Source: Saccharospirillum alexandrii (GTDB lineage Bacteria; Pseudomonadota; Gammaproteobacteria; Pseudomonadales; Natronospirillaceae). From it: a stretch of 64,000 bases of DNA. Positions 31,817-42,458 of the stretch are shown one piece after another. A program made the translations under genes and the position numbers. The notes under the pieces were generated by a model. It was not told the DNA's origin and searched no databases. It saw only the letters and a list, made by a program, of their open reading frames with translations. Where the stretch lies: contig NZ_RCIP01000002.1 in the NCBI RefSeq assembly GCF_004000275.1, positions 283 through 64,282 on the forward strand. The letters are read 5' to 3'. The stretch's first letter is position 1. The number at the start of each line of letters is the position of its first letter.

Positions 31817-32338
31817 ATGAATGCTAACCCGGCTTTAGCGGCCATCGTCGACCTGGACCTCCAAATCGCGTCTGACGCCGCAGATCTGCCCGCTTTCGAT
31901 GACCTGCTGCTCTGGGTCGCCGAGGCTCTCAATGGCGAACAAGACACCGCCAGTCTGACCATTCGCCTGGTTGATAACCCGGAAAGCCAGCAGCTCAACC
32001 ATGATTACCGGGGCAAGGATGCACCTACCAATGTACTGTCGTTCCCGTTTGAACTGCCCCCGGGCATAGACGACCCTGACGTTAAGGCCCTGCTCGGCGA
32101 CCTGATCATCTGCGCGCCCGTGGTGGCCCGCGAGGCGGCTGAACAGGGCAAGCCTGTTGCCCATCACTGGGCGCACATGGTGGTCCATGGTACCTTGCAT
32201 TTATTGGGGTACGACCACATTGACCCGGCTGATGCCGAGATCATGGAATCATTGGAGCGCCGCATTCTGGCGACGCTCGACATTCCCGACCCTTACTGGC
32301 TTGAGAACCACTTGCCGACCGGCACACCCCCCCTATAA
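31817..32338 (+). CDS. ybeY: Endoribonuclease YbeY
   Basis: YbeY is a zinc-dependent single-strand endoribonuclease involved in 16S rRNA 3' maturation and 70S quality control. The 173-residue protein has the signature [15 protein letters not shown] near residue 118, whose three His residues bind zinc, and the upstream [15 protein letters not shown]. It lies between ybeZ and corC, the standard order. Confidence 0.95.
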   Translation: MNANPALAAIVDLDLQIASDAADLPAFDDLLLWVAEALNGEQDTASLTIRLVDNPESQQLNHDYRGKDAPTNVLSFPFELPPGIDDPDVKALLGDLIICAPVVAREAAEQGKPVAHHWAHMVVHGTLHLLGYDHIDPADAEIMESLERRILATLDIPDPYWLENHLPTGTPPL

Positions 32339-32383
32339 TGGGCGGACTGACCCGGGAAACATTTGCAGAGGACACGCACTAGC

Positions 32384-33253
32384 ATGAGCGACGAACGACC
32401 CACGAGTAGCAACCCCGGTAGGAAATCCTGGCTGGAACGCCTGTCGGATGCCTTCACCGGGGAGCCCAAAGATCGCGACGATTTGCTCACTATCCTGAAC
32501 AGTGCCCAGGAAAACGACATTCTGGATAACGAAGCCTTCAAAATCATCGAAGGCGCTCTGAATGTCTCGGACATGCACGTCAGGGACATCATGATCCCCC
32601 GCTCCCAGGTGGTCAGCCTGGAAACCAACGACAGCATTCAGCACTGGCTATCGCTGATCGTGGAGTCCGGTCACTCCCGTTTCCCGGTACTGGGTGAAAA
32701 CTCCGACGAAGTGGTTGGGGTGCTGTTGGCCAAAGACCTGCTTGGCCTTGGCCTGCAAACCCAGTTCGATTTGGATGAGATGAAAAAGCGGCTGAACACC
32801 ATCATTCGCAACGTCAACTTCGTGCCCGAAAGCAAGCGCCTGAACGTTCTGCTCAAAGACTTCCGCAGCAACCGCAACCACATGGCGGTGGTGGTAGACG
32901 AGTACGGGCAGACCGCGGGCCTGGTCACCATTGAAGACGTCCTCGAAGAGATTGTCGGGGAAATAGAAGACGAGCACGACGACACCGTCGATGCCAACAT
33001 TCGCCCCAACGGCAATGGCGGCTTTCTGGTTCAGGCGCTGACCCCGATCGAAGACTTCAACGAGCATTTCTCGACCGAACTCAGTGATGAGGAATTCGAC
33101 ACCATCGGTGGCATCGTCATGCATCAGTTTGGCAAAGTGCCCCAGCGTGACGAGTCCATCACCCTGGGTGAATTGCTGATTCGGGTCGTGAATGCCGATA
33201 ACCGCCGGGTTCGCGCTTTTGAGGTGAACCGACTGCAACCCCAGACTGACTGA
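32384..33253 (+). CDS. corC: CorC/YbeX CBS-domain protein
   Basis: This 289-residue protein has two CBS domains (about 60-185; DIMIPRSQVVSLE, then VVVDEYGQTAGLVTIEDVLEE, each a family hallmark) and a C-terminal CorC/HlyC domain. Homologues are tied to magnesium/cobalt efflux and to ribosome metabolism with YbeY. No membrane helix is present. I chose ATG 32384 over TTG 32363. The apolipoprotein acyltransferase gene lnt, usually next, is absent; a palindromic element and fumC follow. Confidence 0.92.
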   Translation: MSDERPTSSNPGRKSWLERLSDAFTGEPKDRDDLLTILNSAQENDILDNEAFKIIEGALNVSDMHVRDIMIPRSQVVSLETNDSIQHWLSLIVESGHSRFPVLGENSDEVVGVLLAKDLLGLGLQTQFDLDEMKKRLNTIIRNVNFVPESKRLNVLLKDFRSNRNHMAVVVDEYGQTAGLVTIEDVLEEIVGEIEDEHDDTVDANIRPNGNGGFLVQALTPIEDFNEHFSTELSDEEFDTIGGIVMHQFGKVPQRDESITLGELLIRVVNADNRRVRAFEVNRLQPQTD

Positions 33254-33333
33254 CGCCTGCGGGTCCGGCATCCGGACCCGCCCCTTCTCCTGTCTTGCCA
33301 GCCCGCCCGATTGGACATCCCGGTTCAGAACTC

Positions 33334-33503
33334 TTGTAGGTTGTTGAAAAAGGCGTCCTGCCTTTTTCAAAACACGAGAACCAAAGATTGCGATTTTTAC
33401 TTCTCTCTCAAGATCAATGATTTAGCACTCATCGATCTTGCCGGAACATCCATGTTCCGGCAGCAGGTTGCTTAAATTCTGCGAATTTCAACAGCCTGCT
33501 AGA
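33334..33503 (-). repeat. Multi-hairpin intergenic element A
   Basis: This roughly 170-bp element fills the corC-fumC gap. In plus order it has a TTGAAAAAGGC/GCCTTTTTCAA hairpin (33344-33370), an AAGATCAATGA/TCATCGATCTT hairpin (33410-33439), the perfect palindrome CCGGAACATCCATGTTCCGG (33441-33460) and a CAGCAGGTTG...CAACAGCCTGCTAG hairpin (33461-33502). Its ends, AGGTTGTTGAAAAA and (reversed) AGGCTGTTGAAATT, resemble terminal inverted repeats of some insertion sequences, so a MITE origin is possible. Element C is a second copy in the opposite orientation. Confidence 0.8.
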
Positions 33504-33536
33504 CTGTGTGCAAACCTAACCCGTGGAGTTGCTTTC

Positions 33537-34913
33537 ATGCGCATCGAAAAAGACAGCTTTGGCGAAATGTCCGTTCCCGACGACGTACTGTACGGCGCCC
33601 AGACCGCCCGGGCACTGTCCAATTTCGGACTGTCCGGCGAGGTAATGCCACCTCGCTTTATCGAGGCCTGCCTTGCCATCAAGGCCGCCGCGGCGGGAGC
33701 CAATGCAGAACTGGGGGTTATTGCAGGCGACAAAGCGAGCGCCATTCAAAACGCCTGTCTGGCCGCTCGTGACCACAACAACGACCAACAGTTCCCGGTC
33801 GACGTATTCCAGACTGGTTCCGGCACCAGCACCAACATGAACGTTAATGAAGTCGTTGCCCGCCTGGCGGCAACGGCCAGCGGCCTCGACATCAGCCCCA
33901 ACGATGACGTCAATGCCAGTCAGAGCAGCAACGACACCATTCCTGCGGCAATACAGATCAGCACGGCCCTTGCTCTGGAAGAAGACCTGCTACCAGCCAT
34001 CACCGCGCTTAAAAACAGCCTGAGCCAACAGGGTGAAACCCACCGGAACGCAGTCAAAACCGGCCGCACCCACCTGATGGATGCCATGCCGATGACGCTG
34101 GAACAGGAGTTCTCTGCCTGGATTGAAGCACTGGACAGCGGCCAGCGTCGTATCAATCAGTGCCTGCCCAGACTCAAGGCCCTGCCCCTGGGAGGAACCG
34201 CCATCGGCACCGGCATTAACGCCCCCCAAGGCTTTGCCGAGCTGGCTTGCCGGCATCTGAACTTGCAGATTGCCAACGATTTTTGCCCGCACAACAACGC
34301 CTTCTACGGCATCAGCACTCAGGATGTGTCAGTCGAGGCATCGGGCTTGCTCAAAGGGCTGGCAACCAGCCTGATCAAGATCAGCAACGACCTGCGCTGG
34401 ATGAACAGTGGCCCGCTGGCGGGTTTGGGTGAAGTCATGCTACCGGCTTTGCAGCCCGGTAGCAGCATCATGCCCGGGAAGGTCAACCCGGTGATTCCAG
34501 AAGCCGTGCTGATGGCTTGCTACCAGGTAATCGGTCACGATACGGCCATCACGCTGGGTGCCCAGTCCGGAAATTTCCAGCTGAACGTCAGCTTGCCGCT
34601 GATCGCCCGCAACCTGCTCGACAGCATTGGGTTGTTGAGCCAGAGCTGCGAGCACCTGGCGCACAAGGTCATCGATGATCTGAAGGTGAATCATGAAGCC
34701 CTATCCGGGCCACTGCACCGCAACCCGATTCTGGTCACCGCGTTGAACCCGGTCTTGGGTTATCTGAAAGCAGCGGAGATCGCAAAAATAGCCTATGCCG
34801 ACAACCGGCCCATCATCGAGGTCGCCCTGGAAAAAACCGACCTGAGCAGGGAGGAGCTGGAATCCCTGCTCGACCCGGCCCGGCTGGCCCACCCAAATCG
34901 GCAAGCCGACTGA
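33537..34913 (+). CDS. fumC: Class II fumarate hydratase
   Basis: FumC is the oxygen-stable, iron-free fumarase of the TCA cycle, hydrating fumarate to malate as a homotetramer. The 458-residue sequence has GSGTSTNMNVNEV near 100, TGRTHLMDAMP near 180 and the family signature GSSIMPGKVNP near 312, with the catalytic Ser in the SS pair. I place the start at ATG 33537 (MRIEKDSFGEM). Its stop is 4 bases from the convergent RND gene, with no terminator hairpin between. Confidence 0.97.
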   Translation: MRIEKDSFGEMSVPDDVLYGAQTARALSNFGLSGEVMPPRFIEACLAIKAAAAGANAELGVIAGDKASAIQNACLAARDHNNDQQFPVDVFQTGSGTSTNMNVNEVVARLAATASGLDISPNDDVNASQSSNDTIPAAIQISTALALEEDLLPAITALKNSLSQQGETHRNAVKTGRTHLMDAMPMTLEQEFSAWIEALDSGQRRINQCLPRLKALPLGGTAIGTGINAPQGFAELACRHLNLQIANDFCPHNNAFYGISTQDVSVEASGLLKGLATSLIKISNDLRWMNSGPLAGLGEVMLPALQPGSSIMPGKVNPVIPEAVLMACYQVIGHDTAITLGAQSGNFQLNVSLPLIARNLLDSIGLLSQSCEHLAHKVIDDLKVNHEALSGPLHRNPILVTALNPVLGYLKAAEIAKIAYADNRPIIEVALEKTDLSREELESLLDPARLAHPNRQAD

Positions 34914-34917
34914 ACCG

Positions 34918-37518
34918 TCAGTCCTCGGTTCGGTGATGGCCCTCAATGGTCCCGAAGGGCCGCGTCAGCACAATGAGACGCGGCAGCAGGGTCAGTGACC
35001 CAAGCAGAGCCACGGCCATCGCCAGGGCGGTTAATAACCCAAAATACAAGGTCGGGCGGAAGTTCGACATCATTAGAATGGAGAAACCCAGAATGATGGT
35101 CAGGGAGGTATAAAACATGGCCTTGCCGATGGTGTTATGGCTGCGCGACAGCGCCCGCACATAATCACCATCTTTAGCGAATTCACGCTGGTACCGAACC
35201 AGATAATGAATGGTGTTGTCGACGGCCATGCCGATGGTAATGCTGGCGATGGTGATGGTCATCATATCAAGCGGAATGCCAAACCAGCCCATGATGCCGA
35301 GCACAAAGGTCGCCGCCAGCAGATTGGGCGCCATTGCCAGTAAGCTGAGTTTGACGCTTCGGAACAGAATCAGGAACATCAGCAAAATGCCCAGAAACAC
35401 CACGCCCAGTGTCAGAATCTGGGAGCCAAACAGGCTTTGCAGCATGTTGTTGTACAACACCATCATGCCGGTTAGCTGTATCTGGCCCGGTTCAAAGCCC
35501 ACCACGTCAACGGCCTCACGTTCAATCCGCTCCAGAAAGGCGTTTCGCTTCAGGCCATCCATCGAATCAAGAATACGCACGTTCAGTCGCGCCTGGTTAT
35601 GCTCTACCGAGACATAAGGGTCGATGACCAGGTCGCGAAATTCACTGGGGATAACGGTATACAGCAGCGCCAGCTGAACGTTCGTCAGCGCCTCATTGTC
35701 ATTGAAGCCCTCGGCAATTTCGATCATGGTGGCCAGCGACAAGACTTTGCCGGTTTCCGGCTGTTCATCCAGATAACGGTGCATCGCCTTGATGCGTGCC
35801 ACTTTTGACTGGGTGTACCAGTATTTCTCCGGGTCATCTTCCGCCCCAAAGTCGTCTCTGAAACTGCCTACCGACGCCCCCCCACTGCCAAACCCCTCAT
35901 CGACGAACCCATCGTCCTCGGCGAAGCCTTCGTTTACGAACCCTTCGTCTACAAAGCCTTCAGGCTCCGCCTCAGTTGGCTGGCTAGCGGAATCCCGCTC
36001 TGGTACGTCCTCAAAATTAATCAGCACTTCCAGGGGCGTCGTACCACCCAGGCGCTCGTCAATGACCGTCATGCCCTGGTAGATGTCTGTACTCTGATCG
36101 AAATAGTCGATGAAGCTGTTTTCGACGACCAGCCGGGTAATGCCTATCACCGTGAAAGCAGCCAACGCCAGACTGGTTACCAGCACCGCATTACCGGATT
36201 TGAGGGTAATGCGAGCCAGCAAGCGAGTGGTTTTGCCACCGGATGATTTCTCTGCGGTGCGCTGGTCTTTCCCCGCCAGCATCAGCAGAGCCGGGAACAG
36301 AGAAAAGGTCACCAGAAAGGCGCAGGCGATGCCCAGAGACATCATCCAGCCAAAGTTGATCACCGGGCGGATGCCACTGAACAACAGTGACATAAAGGCC
36401 ACCCCTGTGGTCAGCGCCATGTACAGACAGGGCACGGCGATGCGCTTGACTGCCGTCATCACCAGTTGGGCCTGATCCCAATCGTGATGCTTACGCAACA
36501 GTTCGCGGTAGCGCACGATCAGGTGAATCGACATCGACAACGTGAGAATCAGCAACAGGGAGATAAAATTGCTGGAAATGACCGTAACCGGCCACCGCCC
36601 CAGCCCCAGAATGCCCAGCATGGTGACCACCACGGCGCTACAGCACAACAAAGGCATGATCACCCAGCGCGGTTGCCGGAATATCACGGTTAATGTGGCG
36701 ATCAACAGAAACAGCACACCCAGCCCAAAGGTGATCAGGTCATTGCGCACGAAGGTGATGATGTCATCGGCAATCATGGGCACACCGCCCAAAAACAGCT
36801 GGGCTTCGTCCTGGTGCTCTGCCATGACCTCTCGCACCGACGCAATGGTTTCGTGGACCATGGCCGCACGACGATTGCTCTGCTCCTTGAGCATGGCGTC
36901 AACGCGCTCTAGGTCGGCCGCTATCGACTCGGGCACCTCGCCCATACCCGCCTGCTCGGTCAGCGATGCCTGCAAGGTTAGCAATTGGTCCCGAGTCGTA
37001 TCGCGAGGGAGATTGATTTGCAGGGCGGTGGTGTTCTCTTCCAGATTGAGCAGCAGGTTGACGTAGAGGGGGCTGTTGGCGAGCTCGGTGCGGGCCATCT
37101 CGACGTCCGTCTCCGGGTCTTCCAGCGTCTTGATGTTTGAGACCAGTTCGGTCATGGGTACCGGCGGGTTTGACAGCAGAGGCACGTCCAGTACGGTCAG
37201 GACGGAATCAACACCCCGAATGTCGCGCAGATCGTCACGCAGAGCTTCCAGCCCGGTCAGAGAGGCATCGGAAAACAGCGATGTTGGCGGGGTGTAAGTC
37301 ATCACCAGGAAATCCTGAGCCCCATAGCGCTCTGCGGTTTCCCGAAACAGGGCCAGATCCTCGTCATCTTCTAGCAACAGTGCGTCGGCGGAGGCATCCA
37401 GACTGAAGTGCCGCGCCTGAGTCGCCAGCAAACCGATCACCAGCACCAGGCCGATGAGTACCCAAAGTGTATACCCTGTCAAAATACGCTGATAAAGCGC
37501 CCACATACGCTGGCCCAT
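34918..37518 (-). CDS. RND-superfamily (MMPL-like) exporter with repeat insert
   Basis: This 866-residue transporter has two copies of the RND half: one N-terminal helix, a periplasmic domain (about 35-245) and five more helices, then the same again, giving 12 helices. It resembles the HpnN/MMPL-like group that moves hydrophobic compounds without a membrane-fusion partner; the substrate is unknown. The second periplasmic domain contains an acidic GF[VA][DN]E tandem insert near residues 518-543. ATG 37518 has GGGAG 6 bases upstream. A methyltransferase gene lies 54 bases upstream on the same strand. Confidence 0.87.
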   Translation of the reverse strand: MGQRMWALYQRILTGYTLWVLIGLVLVIGLLATQARHFSLDASADALLLEDDEDLALFRETAERYGAQDFLVMTYTPPTSLFSDASLTGLEALRDDLRDIRGVDSVLTVLDVPLLSNPPVPMTELVSNIKTLEDPETDVEMARTELANSPLYVNLLLNLEENTTALQINLPRDTTRDQLLTLQASLTEQAGMGEVPESIAADLERVDAMLKEQSNRRAAMVHETIASVREVMAEHQDEAQLFLGGVPMIADDIITFVRNDLITFGLGVLFLLIATLTVIFRQPRWVIMPLLCCSAVVVTMLGILGLGRWPVTVISSNFISLLLILTLSMSIHLIVRYRELLRKHHDWDQAQLVMTAVKRIAVPCLYMALTTGVAFMSLLFSGIRPVINFGWMMSLGIACAFLVTFSLFPALLMLAGKDQRTAEKSSGGKTTRLLARITLKSGNAVLVTSLALAAFTVIGITRLVVENSFIDYFDQSTDIYQGMTVIDERLGGTTPLEVLINFEDVPERDSASQPTEAEPEGFVDEGFVNEGFAEDDGFVDEGFGSGGASVGSFRDDFGAEDDPEKYWYTQSKVARIKAMHRYLDEQPETGKVLSLATMIEIAEGFNDNEALTNVQLALLYTVIPSEFRDLVIDPYVSVEHNQARLNVRILDSMDGLKRNAFLERIEREAVDVVGFEPGQIQLTGMMVLYNNMLQSLFGSQILTLGVVFLGILLMFLILFRSVKLSLLAMAPNLLAATFVLGIMGWFGIPLDMMTITIASITIGMAVDNTIHYLVRYQREFAKDGDYVRALSRSHNTIGKAMFYTSLTIILGFSILMMSNFRPTLYFGLLTALAMAVALLGSLTLLPRLIVLTRPFGTIEGHHRTED
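35890..35965 (-). repeat. In-frame tandem repeat in the RND gene
   Basis: About five imperfect copies of a short unit encode EGFVDE/EGFVNE/EGFAED/DGFVDE/EGFGSG. The repeat stays in frame and lies in the second periplasmic domain. Such units can expand or contract by slippage. Confidence 0.7.
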
Positions 37519-37572
37519 GTCAGGCTCCCTGTCGGTGATCCAAGCACATGCTCGCAGAGTGTTCAGCCGGCT

Positions 37573-38025
37573 TCAGAGCCAGCGACGCACCCGTTGACAA
37601 TATGCGGTGTAAGACGGTCCGTGCCGTTCGAGCAACCGCTTTTCCTCAGGCCGGATAAAGAGTCTGTGCAAGGCAAACACGAAAACCGGCAAGACCACCC
37701 AGGATGACAGCGTGCCTACCCAGATGGCCAGGCCTGCAGCGATCATTAGCTGACCCAGATACATAGGGTTGCGGCTCAGCCGATACACTCCACGTTCAAC
37801 CAGGGGCCCCTGAACGTTGCCAAATTCAACAGAGGCGCCCGCCCGTTGCAACTCCCGATCCGCAATCAGATTCAGGACGGCCCCCAGTGCAATGGGAAGC
37901 AGGCCGATAAAGTTCCACGGGTACGGGAACAGCAGCGCCAGTGGCTTGATAAAATGCAGTGAAAAAATGGCCAGCATGACCAGCAGACCGAGCGCCGGAG
38001 GTAGAAAAGGCGGCTTGTGAGACAT
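37573..38025 (-). CDS. ICMT/PEMT-type membrane methyltransferase
   Basis: This 150-residue integral membrane protein has four hydrophobic segments and the family signature YRLSRNPMYLGQLMIAAGLA near residue 80, with RPEEKRLLERHGPSYTAYCQ near the C-terminus. These match isoprenylcysteine O-methyltransferase and phospholipid methyltransferase families, which use SAM. The bacterial substrate is unknown. It may be cotranscribed with the downstream RND exporter. Confidence 0.85.
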   Translation of the reverse strand: MSHKPPFLPPALGLLVMLAIFSLHFIKPLALLFPYPWNFIGLLPIALGAVLNLIADRELQRAGASVEFGNVQGPLVERGVYRLSRNPMYLGQLMIAAGLAIWVGTLSSWVVLPVFVFALHRLFIRPEEKRLLERHGPSYTAYCQRVRRWL

Positions 38026-38151
38026 GAAACACCACTTATAACAGATTCAAAGCCCATAACAGGCACGGTTTGGCATTCGGATCAGCCTGACCAGAACGTA
38101 CCTCAGTGTAAGGGGCTCAGGCCCCGGATACAGCCGTCGAAAGTCACCTTA

Positions 38152-38766
38152 TTAGCGCAATTGAAAGGATTCAGCGTCCTCCCGGCATGCCTGGTAACAA
38201 TGGCATCCGGTCAGATGGTCCATCACCAGGCCGGTTGCCTGCATAAAAGCGTAACAAATGGTTGGCCCGACAAAATTGAACCCACGCTGCTTAAGCGCCT
38301 TGGACATGGCACGGCTCTCGTCCGTTTCAGTGGGCACTTCGGCCAGTTCCTGCCAGGCATTGATGATTGGGCGGTTACCGGTAAACCCCCACAAAAAACC
38401 AGCAAAGTCTTCGCCTGCTTCGCGCATGGCGACGTAGGCGCGGGCATTGCGTATCACCGACTGAATTTTAAGCCGGTTGCGCACGATACCCGAGTCACCC
38501 ATCAACCGCTCAACATCTGCATCGGTAAAATGCACCAGCGCATCCGGGTCAAAATCGGCAAAAGCAGCCTCATAGCCAGCTTGTTTGCGCAGAATGGTGA
38601 TCCAGCTTAGTCCGGCCTGCTGTCCGTCCAGGCAAAGCTTAGCGAACAGTGACTGGCCATCCGCTACGGGCCGCCCCCACACTTCGTCATGATACGCCTG
38701 ATACAGGGGATCTTGCCCGCACCAGCCACAGCGGTTCAGCTCCGCTCTGTCTTGTTCATCTACCAA
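38152..38766 (-). CDS. tag: DNA-3-methyladenine glycosylase I
   Basis: Tag removes 3-methyladenine from alkylated DNA in base-excision repair. The 204-residue protein has CGWCGQDPLYQAYHDEVWG near residue 13 and the C-terminal MDHLTGCHCYQAC, which supply the Cys/His zinc ligands, and AGLSWITILRKQ in the substrate pocket. The start is TTG 38766 with GGGAG 7 bases upstream; a nearby ATG is out of frame. It stands alone between proB and the methyltransferase gene. Confidence 0.94.
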   Translation of the reverse strand: MVDEQDRAELNRCGWCGQDPLYQAYHDEVWGRPVADGQSLFAKLCLDGQQAGLSWITILRKQAGYEAAFADFDPDALVHFTDADVERLMGDSGIVRNRLKIQSVIRNARAYVAMREAGEDFAGFLWGFTGNRPIINAWQELAEVPTETDESRAMSKALKQRGFNFVGPTICYAFMQATGLVMDHLTGCHCYQACREDAESFQLR

Positions 38767-38851
38767 GAATCATCTCCCTGCCCCATGTACACTTGCCCGG
38801 CCGCCATGTAATGATCAGCCCAACAGGGCGCCATCTCAGCAGGGACGATGG

Positions 38852-39985
38852 TTACAACAGAACCAGATTATCGCGGTGCACCATTTCCGGCTCGTTCACA
38901 AAGCCCAACACTGACTCAAAGCTCGCCGACGGTTTACGACACAGGCGAATCGCATCGTCCCGGTCGTAATTCACCAGGCCACGGCCTATGGCAACGCCCT
39001 GTTCGGTCACCAGTGAAACACATTCACCCCGGCGAAACATCCCTTTGGCGTCGGTCACGCCCACGGCCAGCAGGCTCTTGCCCTGCTCGGTCAAAGCCCG
39101 CACCGCACCGGCATCCAGCACCAGCTCACCGCGCGTCTGCAATTGACCCGCGAGCCACTGCTTGCGCGCCGCCAGAGGCTCAAGATCGGGCGTCAACTGG
39201 GTGCCTAGCGCCTCGCCCTCGCGCAAGCGCATCAGCACATTCTCGTTGCGACCACCGGCAATCACCGTTACCGCTCCACTGCGTGATGCCAGACTCGCCG
39301 CCCGCACTTTGGTGACCATGCCACCACGACCCAGAGCGCCACCACCAGTGGCCATTTGCCGCAGGGCCGGGTCGCTGGCCGATGCCTGGCTAAGCAGTCG
39401 GGCATCGGGGTTTGTCCTGGGGTCGGCTGTGTAGAGGCCATCCTGATCGGTTAACAATATCAGAGCGTCGGCCTCAACCAGATTGGCCACCAGCGCGCCC
39501 AGGGTGTCGTTGTCACCAAAGCGGATTTCGTCGGTCACTACCGTGTCGTTTTCATTGACGATGGGGATGACCGGCAGGGGCAGCAGCGCGCGCAGCGTGC
39601 TGCGCGCGTTCAGGTACCGTCGCCGGTCGGAGAGGTCTTCGTGGGTCAGCAGAATTTGGGCGGTATGCAACTGGTGTTGCTGAAACAGGTCTTCATAGGT
39701 TTGCACCAGCTTGGTCTGCCCGACCGCGGCCGCCGCCTGCAGCAACTCCATCGATTCCGGTCGCTGGCTCCAACCCAGGCGATGCATGCCCGCCGCCACG
39801 GCACCCGACGAGACCAATATCAGTTCGACACCGCTGGCTCGCAAGGTCGCCATCTGGTCGACCCACTGGCGAATGCGCACCACATCGAGGCCACGGCCGT
39901 CATTGGTCAGCAAGGCCGAACCAATTTTAACCACCCAACGCTGCCCCGCCGTTACGGCCGGATGCCTAACCACGCTTTCAGACAC
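38852..39985 (-). CDS. proB: Glutamate 5-kinase
   Basis: ProB phosphorylates glutamate in the first step of proline synthesis and is feedback inhibited by proline. The 377-residue protein has an amino-acid kinase domain ([15 protein letters not shown] near 18, [14 protein letters not shown] near 58, [17 protein letters not shown] near 145, [10 protein letters not shown] near 225) and a C-terminal PUA domain (about 280-377). The GTG start at 39985 follows a purine-rich site. It lies 61 bases after obgE, a standard gammaproteobacterial neighbour. Confidence 0.96.
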   Translation of the reverse strand: MSESVVRHPAVTAGQRWVVKIGSALLTNDGRGLDVVRIRQWVDQMATLRASGVELILVSSGAVAAGMHRLGWSQRPESMELLQAAAAVGQTKLVQTYEDLFQQHQLHTAQILLTHEDLSDRRRYLNARSTLRALLPLPVIPIVNENDTVVTDEIRFGDNDTLGALVANLVEADALILLTDQDGLYTADPRTNPDARLLSQASASDPALRQMATGGGALGRGGMVTKVRAASLASRSGAVTVIAGGRNENVLMRLREGEALGTQLTPDLEPLAARKQWLAGQLQTRGELVLDAGAVRALTEQGKSLLAVGVTDAKGMFRRGECVSLVTEQGVAIGRGLVNYDRDDAIRLCRKPSASFESVLGFVNEPEMVHRDNLVLL

Positions 39986-40046
39986 ACCTGCTTCCTTCTT
40001 CCTTCAATCTGCCTAATACCCGACCTCGTTGCGCCCACCAACAGGA

Positions 40047-41428
<1,382 letters not shown>

Positions 41429-41541
41429 GTGTCGGCTGCCGGGTAGGTCTGTCTGGGGGAGTCCGCAGCATGGATGCTCCGGTCTAGGCCCCAGGGAGGG
41501 GTTCACGCCGACCCTAGACAGGCCTACTCGGCAGCCGATAC
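41429..41541 (+). repeat. Long-stem palindromic element B
   Basis: Two 30-base arms (41429-41458 and 41512-41541) are inverted repeats with four mismatches; all four would be G-U pairs in a plus-strand RNA. The loop holds a GCATGGATGC palindrome (41468-41477) followed by CCAGGGAGGGGTTCACGCCG. Element D near 48.6 kb has the same layout and shares ATGGATG and CAGGGAGG. It lies between rpmA and obgE, antisense to both. Confidence 0.8.
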
Positions 41542-41572
41542 AAACTCCCGGCACTAACCTTCGAACAGCCAT

Positions 41573-41600
41573 AAAAAAAGCCCTGCAAGGCAGGGCTTTT
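41573..41600 (-). terminator. rplU-rpmA terminator
   Basis: GCCCTGC (41580-41586) and GCAGGGC (41590-41596) form a stem with A-runs on the left and TTTT on the right. On the minus strand the stem is followed by seven Ts, a textbook intrinsic terminator 22 bases after the rpmA stop. Confidence 0.92.
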
Positions 41601-41621
41601 CAGAGTGTGTCAACGTGCCAA

Positions 41622-41876
41622 TCAGGCAACGATGTTCACAAACTTGCGGCTATGCTCGCCCTTGGTAACAAATTCGACCTTGCCGTCTGCCTTGGCAAAC
41701 AGGGTGTGGTCTTTACCAATGCCTACATTGTTGCCAGCGTGAAAACGGGTACCGCGCTGACGGATAATGATGGAACCGGCTGTGACAGTCTGACCACCGA
41801 AGGCTTTCACGCCAAGGCGTTTGCTCTGGGAATCGCGACCGTTACGAGTACTACCACCTGCTTTCTTGTGAGCCAT
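41622..41876 (-). CDS. rpmA: 50S ribosomal protein L27
   Basis: L27 sits at the peptidyl-transferase centre of the 50S subunit. The 84-residue protein begins [20 protein letters not shown] and has [19 protein letters not shown], both strongly conserved. It follows rplU by 12 bases on one transcript and ends at a strong terminator. Confidence 0.98.
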   Translation of the reverse strand: MAHKKAGGSTRNGRDSQSKRLGVKAFGGQTVTAGSIIIRQRGTRFHAGNNVGIGKDHTLFAKADGKVEFVTKGEHSRKFVNIVA

Positions 41877-41888
41877 GGTTTCTCTCCG

Positions 41889-42200
41889 TTATGCTGAAAT
41901 ACCAGTGATTTTAACTTCAGTGAACCACTGACGGTGGCCCATTTGCTTCATGTGGTGCTTACGACGCTTGAACTTCAGGATCTTCACTTTCTTGTGACGA
42001 CCATGAGCAACCACCTCGGCAGTTACCTTGGCACCCTTAACAATCGGCGCGCCAATGTTCACTTTTTCACCGTTAACCACCAACAGGATTTTATCAAAAT
42101 CAATGCTAGCACCGGTCTCGGCTTCAATTTTTTCCAGCTTCAGCGTCTCGCCTTCGCTGACGCGGTACTGCTTGCCACCACTTACGATTACAGCGTACAT
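41889..42200 (-). CDS. rplU: 50S ribosomal protein L21
   Basis: L21 binds 23S rRNA in the 50S subunit. The 103-residue sequence [14 protein letters not shown]... ends with the conserved [16 protein letters not shown] and ITGIS region. I chose ATG 42200, preceded by GGAGAGAG, over an in-frame start 12 bases upstream. It is divergent from ispB, as in E. coli. Confidence 0.98.
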   Translation of the reverse strand: MYAVIVSGGKQYRVSEGETLKLEKIEAETGASIDFDKILLVVNGEKVNIGAPIVKGAKVTAEVVAHGRHKKVKILKFKRRKHHMKQMGHRQWFTEVKITGISA

Positions 42201-42326
42201 GTCTCTCTCCAATGATTAAAACCAATCCGACCCGCAGCGGTTCATTTCTTAACCTGTGTCTAAAGGCAACGCCTACGCTGGGAGCACCCTATAACAGGGA
42301 ATGAAGCAGGTCGATCAGGGCGCGCA

Positions 42327-42355
42327 ATAATACGGATTTCCCAGCATGGAAGCAA
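42327..42355 (-). promoter_or_regulatory. rplU-rpmA promoter
   Basis: On the minus strand TTGCTT (42355-42350), a 17-base spacer and TATTAT (42332-42327) are followed by a GC-rich TGCGCGCCC discriminator. That discriminator is typical of stringently controlled ribosomal promoters. It implies a leader of about 120 bases. Confidence 0.7.
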
Positions 42356-42458
42356 CCCCCACTCTACGCTGTGCGACGACAGCAGGCCTGCGCTTCTTGA
42401 CACGGCCGCAGGGGCTACCTAGCATCGCCCGCTGGCGTTTATCACAAAGACCCCCCGC

